Source: Endomicrobium sp. (GTDB lineage Bacteria; Elusimicrobiota; Endomicrobiia; Endomicrobiales; Endomicrobiaceae). Taken from it: a stretch of 64,000 nt of DNA. The first letter of the stretch is position 1; the number at the start of each line of letters is the position of its first letter. Location: the NCBI GenBank assembly GCA_031289585.1, contig JAITPF010000037.1:62001-126000 (forward strand), in the 5' to 3' direction. A program made the translations under genes and the position numbers. Below are positions 54,142-61,515 of this stretch, in pieces. A model generated the notes under the pieces. The model searched no databases. It was not told the origin of the DNA and was given only the letters and a program-made list of their open reading frames with translations.

Positions 54142-54999
54142 ATGAAGAGATTGTTGTTATTAGTTGTTACAGTAGGAGTTGGATTTGGTTTAAGTTCTTG
54201 TAAAAAAGATAGTCAAGTTGTTGCAAAAGTAGGTGGAGAAGAGATTACTGCAGCTGTTTTAAATGAAAAATTAGCGACAACTCCTCCTGAATATCAAAAT
54301 TATGCAAATACTCCTTTAGGAAGAAAACAGTTCATTGATGCTGTTGTTAGAGAAGCTATTGTTGTAGAGTCTGCAAAGAAAGCAGGTGTTAATAAAAGAG
54401 CTGAATATAAAAAATCTTTAAAAGATTTTAAGTCTGAGCAAGCCAAACAATTTGTCGAATATAAAAATAATTTACTTATAGAAACGTACATAAAGAAGGT
54501 TCACGAAAGCGTTCTCCCTACAGATGCAGATATTCAGGCATACTACGATACAAATAAAGCTTTATTTGAAAACCCTGTAGAATATACTGTAAGACATATT
54601 CTTGTTTCTGATTTACAAACTGCTCAAAACGCTTATGAAAGACTTCAGAATGGTGAAAGTTTCGAAAAAGTTGCCAAAGAAGTTTCACGAGATAATGGAT
54701 CTGCAGTAAATGGAGGACTATTATCATTTAAAAGAGGCGAGCTTGTTCCTGAATTTGAACAAGTTGTCTTAAACCTTAAAAACAATGAAATGTCAGGTAT
54801 TGTTGAGACCCCTTACGGATATCACGTAATATTTAAAGTTTCAGAGAAAAAACTTTCGCCTATACCTTTTGATAAAGCAAAAGAAAGAATAAAAAAGACT
54901 TTAGAAAAAGAAAGATTTGATGCATGGTTCACACAGGAAAGACAAAAACTTGGAGTCAAAGTAAACTATGAGATTTCAGTTACCAATATTGAGAAATAA
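54142..54999 (+). CDS. PpiC-type peptidyl-prolyl isomerase lipoprotein (SurA/PrsA-like)
   Basis: The 285-aa protein has a lipoprotein signal with lipobox GLSSCKK, an N-terminal chaperone-type helical domain, and a parvulin PPIase domain at about residues 145-235 (EYTVRHILVSDLQTAQNAYE, NGGLLSFKRGELVPEFEQVV, ETPYGYHVIFKV). It probably folds outer-membrane or secreted proteins. ATG 54142 is used instead of 54112 because AAAGGAG lies 8 nt upstream. It pairs with the next gene. Confidence 0.9.
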   Translation: MKRLLLLVVTVGVGFGLSSCKKDSQVVAKVGGEEITAAVLNEKLATTPPEYQNYANTPLGRKQFIDAVVREAIVVESAKKAGVNKRAEYKKSLKDFKSEQAKQFVEYKNNLLIETYIKKVHESVLPTDADIQAYYDTNKALFENPVEYTVRHILVSDLQTAQNAYERLQNGESFEKVAKEVSRDNGSAVNGGLLSFKRGELVPEFEQVVLNLKNNEMSGIVETPYGYHVIFKVSEKKLSPIPFDKAKERIKKTLEKERFDAWFTQERQKLGVKVNYEISVTNIEK

Positions 55000-55036
55000 A
55001 AATAATAGCTGAATCTAGAAAATAGGGAGTGGGAAG

Positions 55037-56080
55037 ATGAAAAGATTTTTTATGATTTTGATAACAGGAATCTTTGTTGTAGGAAGTAGTGTCGCGGTAT
55101 CAGTAGATCAGACTTTAGCTGTAGTAAATGGAGAACCTATTTTTGCATCAGAATTTAATAGTATTTTTCTACCCATACTTGAACGATATAAGCAAAACGT
55201 ACTTGTTTCAGAACAAAGCGAACAAAAAATAAACCAACTAAAGGATGAAGTTTTAAGTCAAAAAATCAATGATATTCTTTTGAAACAGGAAGTAAAAAAA
55301 CAAAAAATTAAAATTGTAAAAAAAGAAATTCAAGATGCTGTTAACGAAGTAAAAAGAAAATTTGCAAATGAATCTGAATTTAATGCAGGACTAAAAAGAG
55401 AAAATATCACAATCTCGGAACTTGAAAAAGCACTTGGCGACCAGCTTGCAATTATAAAGCTTTTTAGACAATCATTAGAAAACAAAATAAAAATGCCTAC
55501 GGAAATTGAGGTAAAAGCTTTGTATGATAAAATTATTATAAATATGAAAGGTGGCAAAACTGGTATATCATCTGAAGATGATGAAATAGTTGCAAATATT
55601 ACCAATGAATTGAAAAGAATGTTTGGAGAGCAGATAAGACTCAGACAAATTTTTATTAGCTGTCCTAAAGATGCGACAGTTGCACAAATAAAAGCGGCGC
55701 AAACAAAAGTAGCAACAGTAAAAAGAGAACTTCATGGACAGACTTTTGCAGATGTTGCTAGTCAATATTCTGAAGATCCTGTTTCTAAGCCAAGAAACGG
55801 CGATCTTGGAATAGTTGCAAAAGGCGACTTGCCTCTTACTATAGATAAAACTGTTTTTGCTATGAAAGTTGGTGATTACACAAAAGAACCTATAAAAACA
55901 GATGCAGGATATTATTTCATAAAAGTTGAAGAAAAACGGGCAAAAAGAGATATAACTTTTGACGGTATAAAAAATGATTTAACTGAAATTTTATACAAGA
56001 ATAATGTAATGGATGCTCAGAATGAATATGTTAATGGTTTGAAATCAAAAACGAATATTAAAATAAATAAGAATTGGTGA
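55037..56080 (+). CDS. SurA-like periplasmic chaperone with PpiC domain
   Basis: The 347-aa protein has a signal peptide (residues 1-22), a SurA N-terminal domain (AVVNGEPIFASEFNSIF, NDILLKQEVKKQKIKIVKKE) and a parvulin domain (about 200-320; IRLRQIFISCPKDATVAQIK, ASQYSEDPVSKPRNGDLGIV, KTDAGYYFIKVEEKRA). It is shorter than E. coli SurA because it has one parvulin repeat, not two. It likely assists barrel proteins such as LptD. Confidence 0.88.
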   Translation: MKRFFMILITGIFVVGSSVAVSVDQTLAVVNGEPIFASEFNSIFLPILERYKQNVLVSEQSEQKINQLKDEVLSQKINDILLKQEVKKQKIKIVKKEIQDAVNEVKRKFANESEFNAGLKRENITISELEKALGDQLAIIKLFRQSLENKIKMPTEIEVKALYDKIIINMKGGKTGISSEDDEIVANITNELKRMFGEQIRLRQIFISCPKDATVAQIKAAQTKVATVKRELHGQTFADVASQYSEDPVSKPRNGDLGIVAKGDLPLTIDKTVFAMKVGDYTKEPIKTDAGYYFIKVEEKRAKRDITFDGIKNDLTEILYKNNVMDAQNEYVNGLKSKTNIKINKNW

Positions 56081-56088
56081 AATAGATA

Positions 56089-57009
56089 ATGACTAAACCC
56101 CGTTTAGCGATTACTTTAGGCGATCCTGCGGGTATAGGTTGTGAAATAGTACACAGGGCTGTAAATTCTTTATCTGTAAAAAGAGTTTGCAGCCCTGTTG
56201 TATTTGGAGATGCCAGCTTTGCCAGTAATTTTAAAAACATAGAATTTATAGCTTCTTCTAATATCAATAGTTCTATAAAAATAGGCATCCCGTCAAAAAA
56301 AGCAGGGATAGTTGCAACATCTGCAATTTATGAAGCTGTAAAATTTTGCACGAGTAACAAAACTCTTGCACTTGTTACGGCACCGATTTCAAAACAATCG
56401 TTAAAAATGGCAAGTGTAAAATATACGGGACATACAGAGTTGCTAGCTGCTCTTACAAAAAGCCGTAAAGTTGCAATGATGATGGTTTGTGGTAATATAC
56501 ACAGTGTTATGGTCTCAAGACATATTCCTGTTTCCCAAATATCTGAAAACATAAAAACAAAAAATATAATTGAAACTGTAAATTTAAGTATAAACTTTTT
56601 AAAAAAAATAGGCAAAAAAAATATAAAAACAGTTTTATGTGGACTAAATCCGCATGCTGGCGACAATTCAATTTTAGGATTTGAAGAAAAAATTTTTTTA
56701 TTGCCAGCATATAAAATATTGAAGAAATCAGGTATTGATATAACAAAACCACTTCCTGCAGATTCTGCTTGGTTAAAAACAAAAAATGGACAATACGATT
56801 TGATATGTGCAATGTACCATGATCAGGTGATGATAGCTCTAAAATGTATTGATGCTGCAAAGATAGTAAATGTTACTGTAGGACTTCCTTTTATAAGAAC
56901 ATCTCCGGGGCATGGAACAGCATTTGACATTGCAGGAAAAAATAAGGCAGATGCAAGCGCAATGATAGAAGCTATATTATATGCCTCATCATCTGTAACT
57001 GCAAGTTAA
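56089..57009 (+). CDS. pdxA: 4-hydroxythreonine-4-phosphate dehydrogenase
   Basis: The 306-aa PdxA acts in the DXP-dependent vitamin B6 pathway. It shows LAITLGDPAGIGCEIVHRAV, VTAPISKQSLK, KYTGHTELLA (metal His), GLNPHAGDN, CAMYHDQVMIALKC and TSPGHGTAFDIAGK. It lies 8 nt after the SurA-like gene. Its TAA stop coincides with the start of a MITE-like repeat. Confidence 0.95.
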   Translation: MTKPRLAITLGDPAGIGCEIVHRAVNSLSVKRVCSPVVFGDASFASNFKNIEFIASSNINSSIKIGIPSKKAGIVATSAIYEAVKFCTSNKTLALVTAPISKQSLKMASVKYTGHTELLAALTKSRKVAMMMVCGNIHSVMVSRHIPVSQISENIKTKNIIETVNLSINFLKKIGKKNIKTVLCGLNPHAGDNSILGFEEKIFLLPAYKILKKSGIDITKPLPADSAWLKTKNGQYDLICAMYHDQVMIALKCIDAAKIVNVTVGLPFIRTSPGHGTAFDIAGKNKADASAMIEAILYASSSVTAS

Positions 57010-57154
57010 AATCTGTTCATACTTCGGACTGTGACAGCTTTTTTGTAAATTTTGTCAGTTTTGTTCTGTCAATATTGCCATCACAAAACAGTCAAGATTT
57101 CCTCAAAAGTCCAAGCAGTACATTCGTCTTATTAATTAATATGAACAGATTCTA
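57007..57154. repeat. Full-length MITE-like element with terminal inverted repeats
   Basis: The left end TAAAATCTGTTCATA (57007-57021) pairs with the right end TATGAACAGATTCTA (57140-57154). The interior gttttgttctgtcaatattg, then ccatcacaaaac, forms its own hairpin and recurs inverted in the 33956 copy. About 148 bp with TA at both outer edges and no coding capacity. Confidence 0.7.
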
Positions 57155-57197
57155 GTAAATATCATTTGAGAATTCACATTTAAGTAAATACAAAAAA

Positions 57198-57626
57198 ATG
57201 GAAATAGTAAATTTTTCTGAAAAATTTTTAGATGATATAGTAAAAATTGAAAAACAGTCTTTTCTAAATCCTTGGACCAAAGAGATGCTTTTAGGGTCAG
57301 CAAATAATAGTGTTGTAAAGTTTAAGGTTTTAAATGAAAACGAAATAGTTGCAGGGTATTATATAATAAGTATAGTTGCAGATGAAACTGAAATACTTGA
57401 TATAGCTGTTAATCCATCGTTTAGAAGACGAACTTTTGGACGGATTATGCTTACAGATATAAAAAAAGAGTCTATTTATGAACAATCTAAAGTTATTTTC
57501 CTTGAAGTTTATCAAAATAATACTGCTGCCTTAAATTTGTATAAATCTTTTGGATTTGAAGAAATAGCCATAAGAAAAAAATATTATAAAAGTGAAGATG
57601 CTTTCATATTAAGGTATACCTTATGA
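57198..57626 (+). CDS. rimI: Ribosomal-protein-alanine N-acetyltransferase
   Basis: This 142-aa GNAT acetyltransferase matches RimI: IEKQSFLNPWTKEML, ILDIAVNPSFRRRTFGRIML with the acetyl-CoA loop, and EVYQNNTAALNLYKSFGFEE followed by the C-terminal IRKKYYKSEDAFIL. It acetylates the N-terminal Ala of ribosomal protein S18 or related targets. The usual R-x-x-G-x-G/A loop reads RRRTFGRI. It overlaps the next gene by 4 bases. Confidence 0.88.
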   Translation: MEIVNFSEKFLDDIVKIEKQSFLNPWTKEMLLGSANNSVVKFKVLNENEIVAGYYIISIVADETEILDIAVNPSFRRRTFGRIMLTDIKKESIYEQSKVIFLEVYQNNTAALNLYKSFGFEEIAIRKKYYKSEDAFILRYTL

Positions 57627-58657
57627 AAATAAAAATAATTACTTTTTTTTTAGGTTGTATGCTTCTACGACAAACGGAAAGTGTATCTGCTGTAAATTAT
57701 GAAGCTTATAAAACTTTTTTACAAGGTATTTTTGATTTAAAAGATGGACATATAGATGCTGAAATAAAAAAATATGAAGAAGTCATTGCTTTGGACAAAA
57801 ATGCTTTTGCTATATATAAAGACTTAGTTTATCTTTATTGGCAACTCGGCAATGCAGAAAAATTGCTGTTTTCGGTAGCAAATCTTACTAGGGATCCACT
57901 TATTTATGACCATCTAGGCGATACTTATGTTGCACTTGGAAAAATAAACGAAGCATGGATAGCTTACGCATTATCTTACGATTTCAAACAAGATAAAAAT
58001 GTTAAAAAGAAATTGAATCTTACTCAGGTAAAAATTTCACAGGAAGAATTATATAAACAAATGCTTTTAAGAAGTGAAAGCAATTATCTTAGAATGTCTG
58101 CTTTTAAAACAGGTTTTAAAGTAAAATTAAATTCGAGTTTCTTAAGTAAAAGTATTTATGTTCTTTTTTCCTATACAGCAAAATACAATAGTATAAAAAT
58201 AGGCTTTTCTACTGTACTTGTACCAGGTGGAGCATCAATTTCTATAAAAAACGGGCAAGCTGAAATATCGCCGAAAGCTGTTGAGAAAGAAATTCCACAG
58301 GTTCTTGCAGATGTTATTTTACAAATATGTAAAATTTTTAACGGCAGTTTTTATAAACAGTTTGCAGATGCCAAAGTGATAAGAAACGGAAAAAGACTTA
58401 CTTATTACAAAGATGGCATAGACCTTACCATAAATATGGATACTGCATTAATAGAAAATTTTTCACAGCAGAATATAAACGTCAAGATTTTAAAATATGA
58501 TAATTTATTTATCTCAAAGATTCCGTCAAAAATTAAATTTAATTTTTCAGATTTGAAAATCAAAGGAGCATTGGAAGCAACAAAAATTTCTTTTATAAAT
58601 GAGTCCACTTTTGTTGAAAAAAATGAAAATACATCTAAAAGCACCAGCAAAAATTAA
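57623..58657 (+). CDS. Exported TPR protein with a LolB-like C-terminal region
   Basis: The 344-aa protein has a signal peptide (residues 1-24), two to three TPR-like repeats at about 28-130 (IKKYEEVIALDKNAFAIYKD, IYDHLGDTYVALGKINEAWI), and a beta-rich C-terminal half (GFKVKLNSSFLSKSIYVLFS, VLADVILQICKIFNGSF) whose pattern recalls LolB/LppX-type lipid-binding folds. It may handle lipoproteins or lipids in the periplasm. It is coupled to rimI and overlaps ispE. The family was not identified with certainty. Confidence 0.6.
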   Translation: MKIKIITFFLGCMLLRQTESVSAVNYEAYKTFLQGIFDLKDGHIDAEIKKYEEVIALDKNAFAIYKDLVYLYWQLGNAEKLLFSVANLTRDPLIYDHLGDTYVALGKINEAWIAYALSYDFKQDKNVKKKLNLTQVKISQEELYKQMLLRSESNYLRMSAFKTGFKVKLNSSFLSKSIYVLFSYTAKYNSIKIGFSTVLVPGGASISIKNGQAEISPKAVEKEIPQVLADVILQICKIFNGSFYKQFADAKVIRNGKRLTYYKDGIDLTINMDTALIENFSQQNINVKILKYDNLFISKIPSKIKFNFSDLKIKGALEATKISFINESTFVEKNENTSKSTSKN

Positions 58658-59492
58658 TCTTTTTCTCGAAATTAAAAATAAAAGAGCTGATGGATATCAT
58701 AACATAGAAAGTATTATGCAAACTGTCAGTCTATATGATGAACTTTCATTTGAGCTTATGGAAAATGAAATTTTTCTTGAGTGCAACGACAAATCTTTAC
58801 CTAACGACGAAACAAATATTGTTTATAAAGCAGCGCAAGCGATTAAAAAACATTACAATATAGACAAAGGTGTAAAAATATACTTAAAAAAAGGAATTCC
58901 TATGGGAGCTGGTCTAGGAGGTGGCTCCTCTGATGCGGCTTCAACGCTTGAGGCTTTAGTTAAACTATGGAACATAAAAGCAACAAAGAATGAATTAGAA
59001 CAAATTGCTATGAAACTTGGCGCAGATGTTCCTTTTTTTTTAACAAAAGGAACAGCTCTATGCGAGGGTATAGGAGAAATTGTAACTGCGTTAAAAAGTG
59101 TTGGTAAATTGAACATAGTTCTTGTAAACCCTGAATATGGTGTTAATACGGCAAACATGTATAAAAAAATTAAATTCCCGTTGACAAATCCTATAAAAAT
59201 TCATACAATCAAAGCTCTTATTTGTAACAACTCTTTTAATACAAAAGAAGCTTTTAATAGTTGTTTTAATAGATTTGAAGAGTTTGTTTTTCCGGACAAT
59301 CCTAAAATAGTAGAGATTAAAAGGTTTTTAAGTGAATTAGGATGCATAAGTCTTATGTCAGGCTCTGGCGCAACAGTTTTTGGAATTTTGAATACTAAGA
59401 CTAAAATTGAAAAACTTAAATCCGAATTGAGCAGATACAGCTGGAAAACTTGGTTTGTTAATACAACAGAAAGTCATCAATTATATCTTTAA
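58623..59492 (+). CDS. ispE: 4-diphosphocytidyl-2-C-methyl-D-erythritol kinase
   Basis: The 289-aa GHMP kinase of the MEP isoprenoid pathway shows KAPAKINLFLEIKNKRADGY, the ATP loop KKGIPMGAGLGGGSSDAAST, KLGADVPFFLTKGTALCEG and MSGSGATVFGI. The track extends to 58599. ATG 58623 is preferred because the family starts MKIHLKAPAKIN. It overlaps the end of the TPR gene. Confidence 0.96.
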   Translation: MKIHLKAPAKINLFLEIKNKRADGYHNIESIMQTVSLYDELSFELMENEIFLECNDKSLPNDETNIVYKAAQAIKKHYNIDKGVKIYLKKGIPMGAGLGGGSSDAASTLEALVKLWNIKATKNELEQIAMKLGADVPFFLTKGTALCEGIGEIVTALKSVGKLNIVLVNPEYGVNTANMYKKIKFPLTNPIKIHTIKALICNNSFNTKEAFNSCFNRFEEFVFPDNPKIVEIKRFLSELGCISLMSGSGATVFGILNTKTKIEKLKSELSRYSWKTWFVNTTESHQLYL

Positions 59493-59522
59493 ATTCCTAT
59501 CTGTAGTCTATTTACATAGAGT

Positions 59523-59593
59523 TCCGGGATTGTGTAATGGTAGCACAAGGGATTTTGGATCCCTTTGTCTAGGTTCGAATCCTAGTCCCGGAG
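59523..59593 (+). tRNA. tRNA-Gln (anticodon UUG)
   Basis: Cloverleaf: acceptor TCCGGGA/TCCCGGA, D arm GTGTAATGGTAGCAC, anticodon stem AGGGA/TCCCT with loop TTTTGGA giving UUG (reads CAA), T arm CTAGGTTCGAATCCTAG, discriminator G. CCA is not encoded. A defence island starts 270 nt downstream. Confidence 0.95.
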
Positions 59594-59861
59594 TTTTATT
59601 TTTATGTCGGCTTTTGAATTTTTACTTCCTTACACTTCGCCTCATTTGCGTTAAATATTGCCTGCAACAAAACAGCCAAATTTTCCTAAAAAATTTCAGC
59701 GGCAAAATGCGTTTAAAAATGCTCACTTGACCATAAACTTACCAAATTTAAAATTTATCTTTTTTTCTCCAAGTGCAAACTTTCTATTGCTATAAAATCT
59801 TATAGTATTTAAATACTAATAAGTTGTATTTTTTTATGTAAATTATGCTATAATCCAAGAT
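59594..59861. promoter_or_regulatory. Gene-free stretch with an extended -10 promoter at its end
   Basis: Mostly AT-rich DNA without coding signal. At 59846-59854 the sequence TGCTATAAT is an extended -10 box, 7 nt before ATG 59862, and no Shine-Dalgarno lies in between. Confidence 0.45.
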
Positions 59862-60450
59862 ATGAAAACATTAAAATTAAAAGATATTTGCTCGGATATT
59901 TTTACCGGCGCGGCTTTATTTACTAATGACGCTCTTTCCCATGAATATAAACCAAACGGATTTAGAGTTATAAGACTTGCAGATATTCAAAATAATGAAC
60001 TTTCATTTGAGGATTGCTTGTTTTTTAATAAACAAGATTATAGCAAAAACAGGTATCTTTTACAGGACAACGATATTTTAATTTCTTCTCGTGGAACAAT
60101 TTTCAAAGTGGCAATTTTCCAAAAACAAGACAACTACAAAACAATCCCGTCAGATTTTTTTAAGTTGCATACGACTAAACCCCGATTTGAATATTTCCGT
60201 TCACTATGTAGCCGCCTATTTAAGACATAAAGAAAGTAGTATAATATCAGCAAGCAATAGCGTTAAGAAATCAAATAATCAAAAGCCCAAAATCCAACTA
60301 AAACTTTCAGACATTTATAACATAGAAATCCCAATAGTTTCAGCCAAAGTTCAAAAAGAAATAGACAAATTGTCGCAAGAAGTAACTGAGTTATTGAAAA
60401 AGAGTATTGAGAAGACAAAGGAAATTGAAGAAGTTATGGAAGGATATTAA
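59862..60450 (+). pseudogene. Type I restriction specificity (HsdS-like) half-subunit, frameshifted
   Basis: The start reads MKTLKLKDICSDIFTGAALF, then RVIRLADIQNNELSFEDC and LQDNDILISSRGTIFKVAIF, the target-recognition-domain pattern of S subunits. The frame continues in another phase as SVHYVAAYLRHKESSIISAS and IYNIEIPIVSAKVQKEIDKL, ending in a coiled-coil helix. The frames join at a C4 run (60180-60183), and removing one C restores the match. It has a single recognition domain of about 195 residues. Confidence 0.7.
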
Positions 60451-60923
60451 ATGAATATTTCAGAATTTCAAAACAAATTCAAAGAAATTAAAGATATAGG
60501 GTTTGTTCGCTCAAAGCGCTCCGGCGCGACAGGCATAGGTTATACATTAGAAACACTTTTAGGAATTTCAGAAAATAACAATGCCAAGCCTGATATTGAA
60601 GGCGCTTAATTAAAAGCGCATAGGACAAATGTTAACGGATTAATTACATTATTCACATTCAATAATAAAGTTTGGAAAATGCCGCCTTTTGAAGCCGTTA
60701 AAAAATACGGCAGCAAAGATAAAGATAGAAGGCAAGGCTTATACTATACAATGTCTTTAAGCCAAATAGCGCAGGGCTTTTTCTTGAGGTTGGTAAAACA
60801 GAAATATCTGTTAGACATATATCGGGTGAAGTAGTTGCGGTTTGGCAATTAAAAAATTTAGCAGATAGATTTATACAAAAAATTCCGTTGCTTATTACAA
60901 AAATTTTTATTTGCCAAAATTAG
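60451..60923 (+). pseudogene. MvaI/BcnI-type restriction endonuclease, inactivated
   Basis: The frame starts MNISEFQNKFKEIKDIGFVR, then SKRSGATGIGYTLETLLGI and DIEGA, a stop at 60607, then LKAHRTNVNGLITLF. Family members have D-x4-E-x-K at this spot (recalled as the catalytic triad), so the stop replaces the catalytic Glu. A one-base loss near 60735 shifts the frame to SAGLFLEVGKTEISVRHISG, EVVAVWQLKNLADRFIQK. Homology on both sides makes the call solid. Confidence 0.72.
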
Positions 60924-61493
60924 AATATAATACAGTTGTTGATGTCCATTATTCTAAATTTGACATGCAAGATAAAAAATTTGACATTGTTTTAACAAGT
61001 CCTCCTTATGGGAGACAGCCGCACAACTGTTGCTTATGGGCAATTTTCCACTCTTTCTAACGAATGGTTGGGCATAGATTATGCTCGCAAAATAGACACT
61101 ATGCTAATGGGCTGGCAAAAGCCCAAAGAAAATATAAAAAAAGGCATTATTGCAGAGTTCATATCCCAAATTGCCAGAGTTGATAAAAAAAGGGTATTAG
61201 AAGTTTCAGCATTCTATAATGATTTAGAAAGTTCTATCAAAACAGTGGCTAAAAGCGTCAAAGAGAGAGGCAAGGCAATTTATGTCGTCGGCAATAGAAC
61301 TGTCAAAAACATTAAATTTCCAACAGATCAATTTATTGCTGAAAAGTTTGAAGAAAATGGATTTAAGCATTTGCTAACTTATGAACGTGCATTAAGTAAT
61401 AAATCAATGCCAAGAAGGAACTCTCCGACAAATGAAAAAGGCAAAACGGTTAACACTATGTTATCGGAATATATTGTGGTTTGCGAGAAATAA
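60893..61493 (+). pseudogene. DNA methyltransferase partner, truncated and frameshifted
   Basis: From about 60893 a frame reads YYKNFYLPKLEYNTVVDVHY, then KKFDIVLTSPPYG, motif IV of an amino-methyltransferase. One extra G in TATGGGAGAC (about 61006-61010) shifts to the ORF at 61008: MGDSRTTVAYGQFSTLSNEW, ending MLSEYIVVCEK. The SAM-binding motif expected upstream is missing, so the 5' part has been deleted against the nuclease gene. With nuclease and methylase both dead, the system is inactive. Confidence 0.7.
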
Positions 61494-61515
61494 TAAATAT
61501 AAACAAGGAGCGGTT

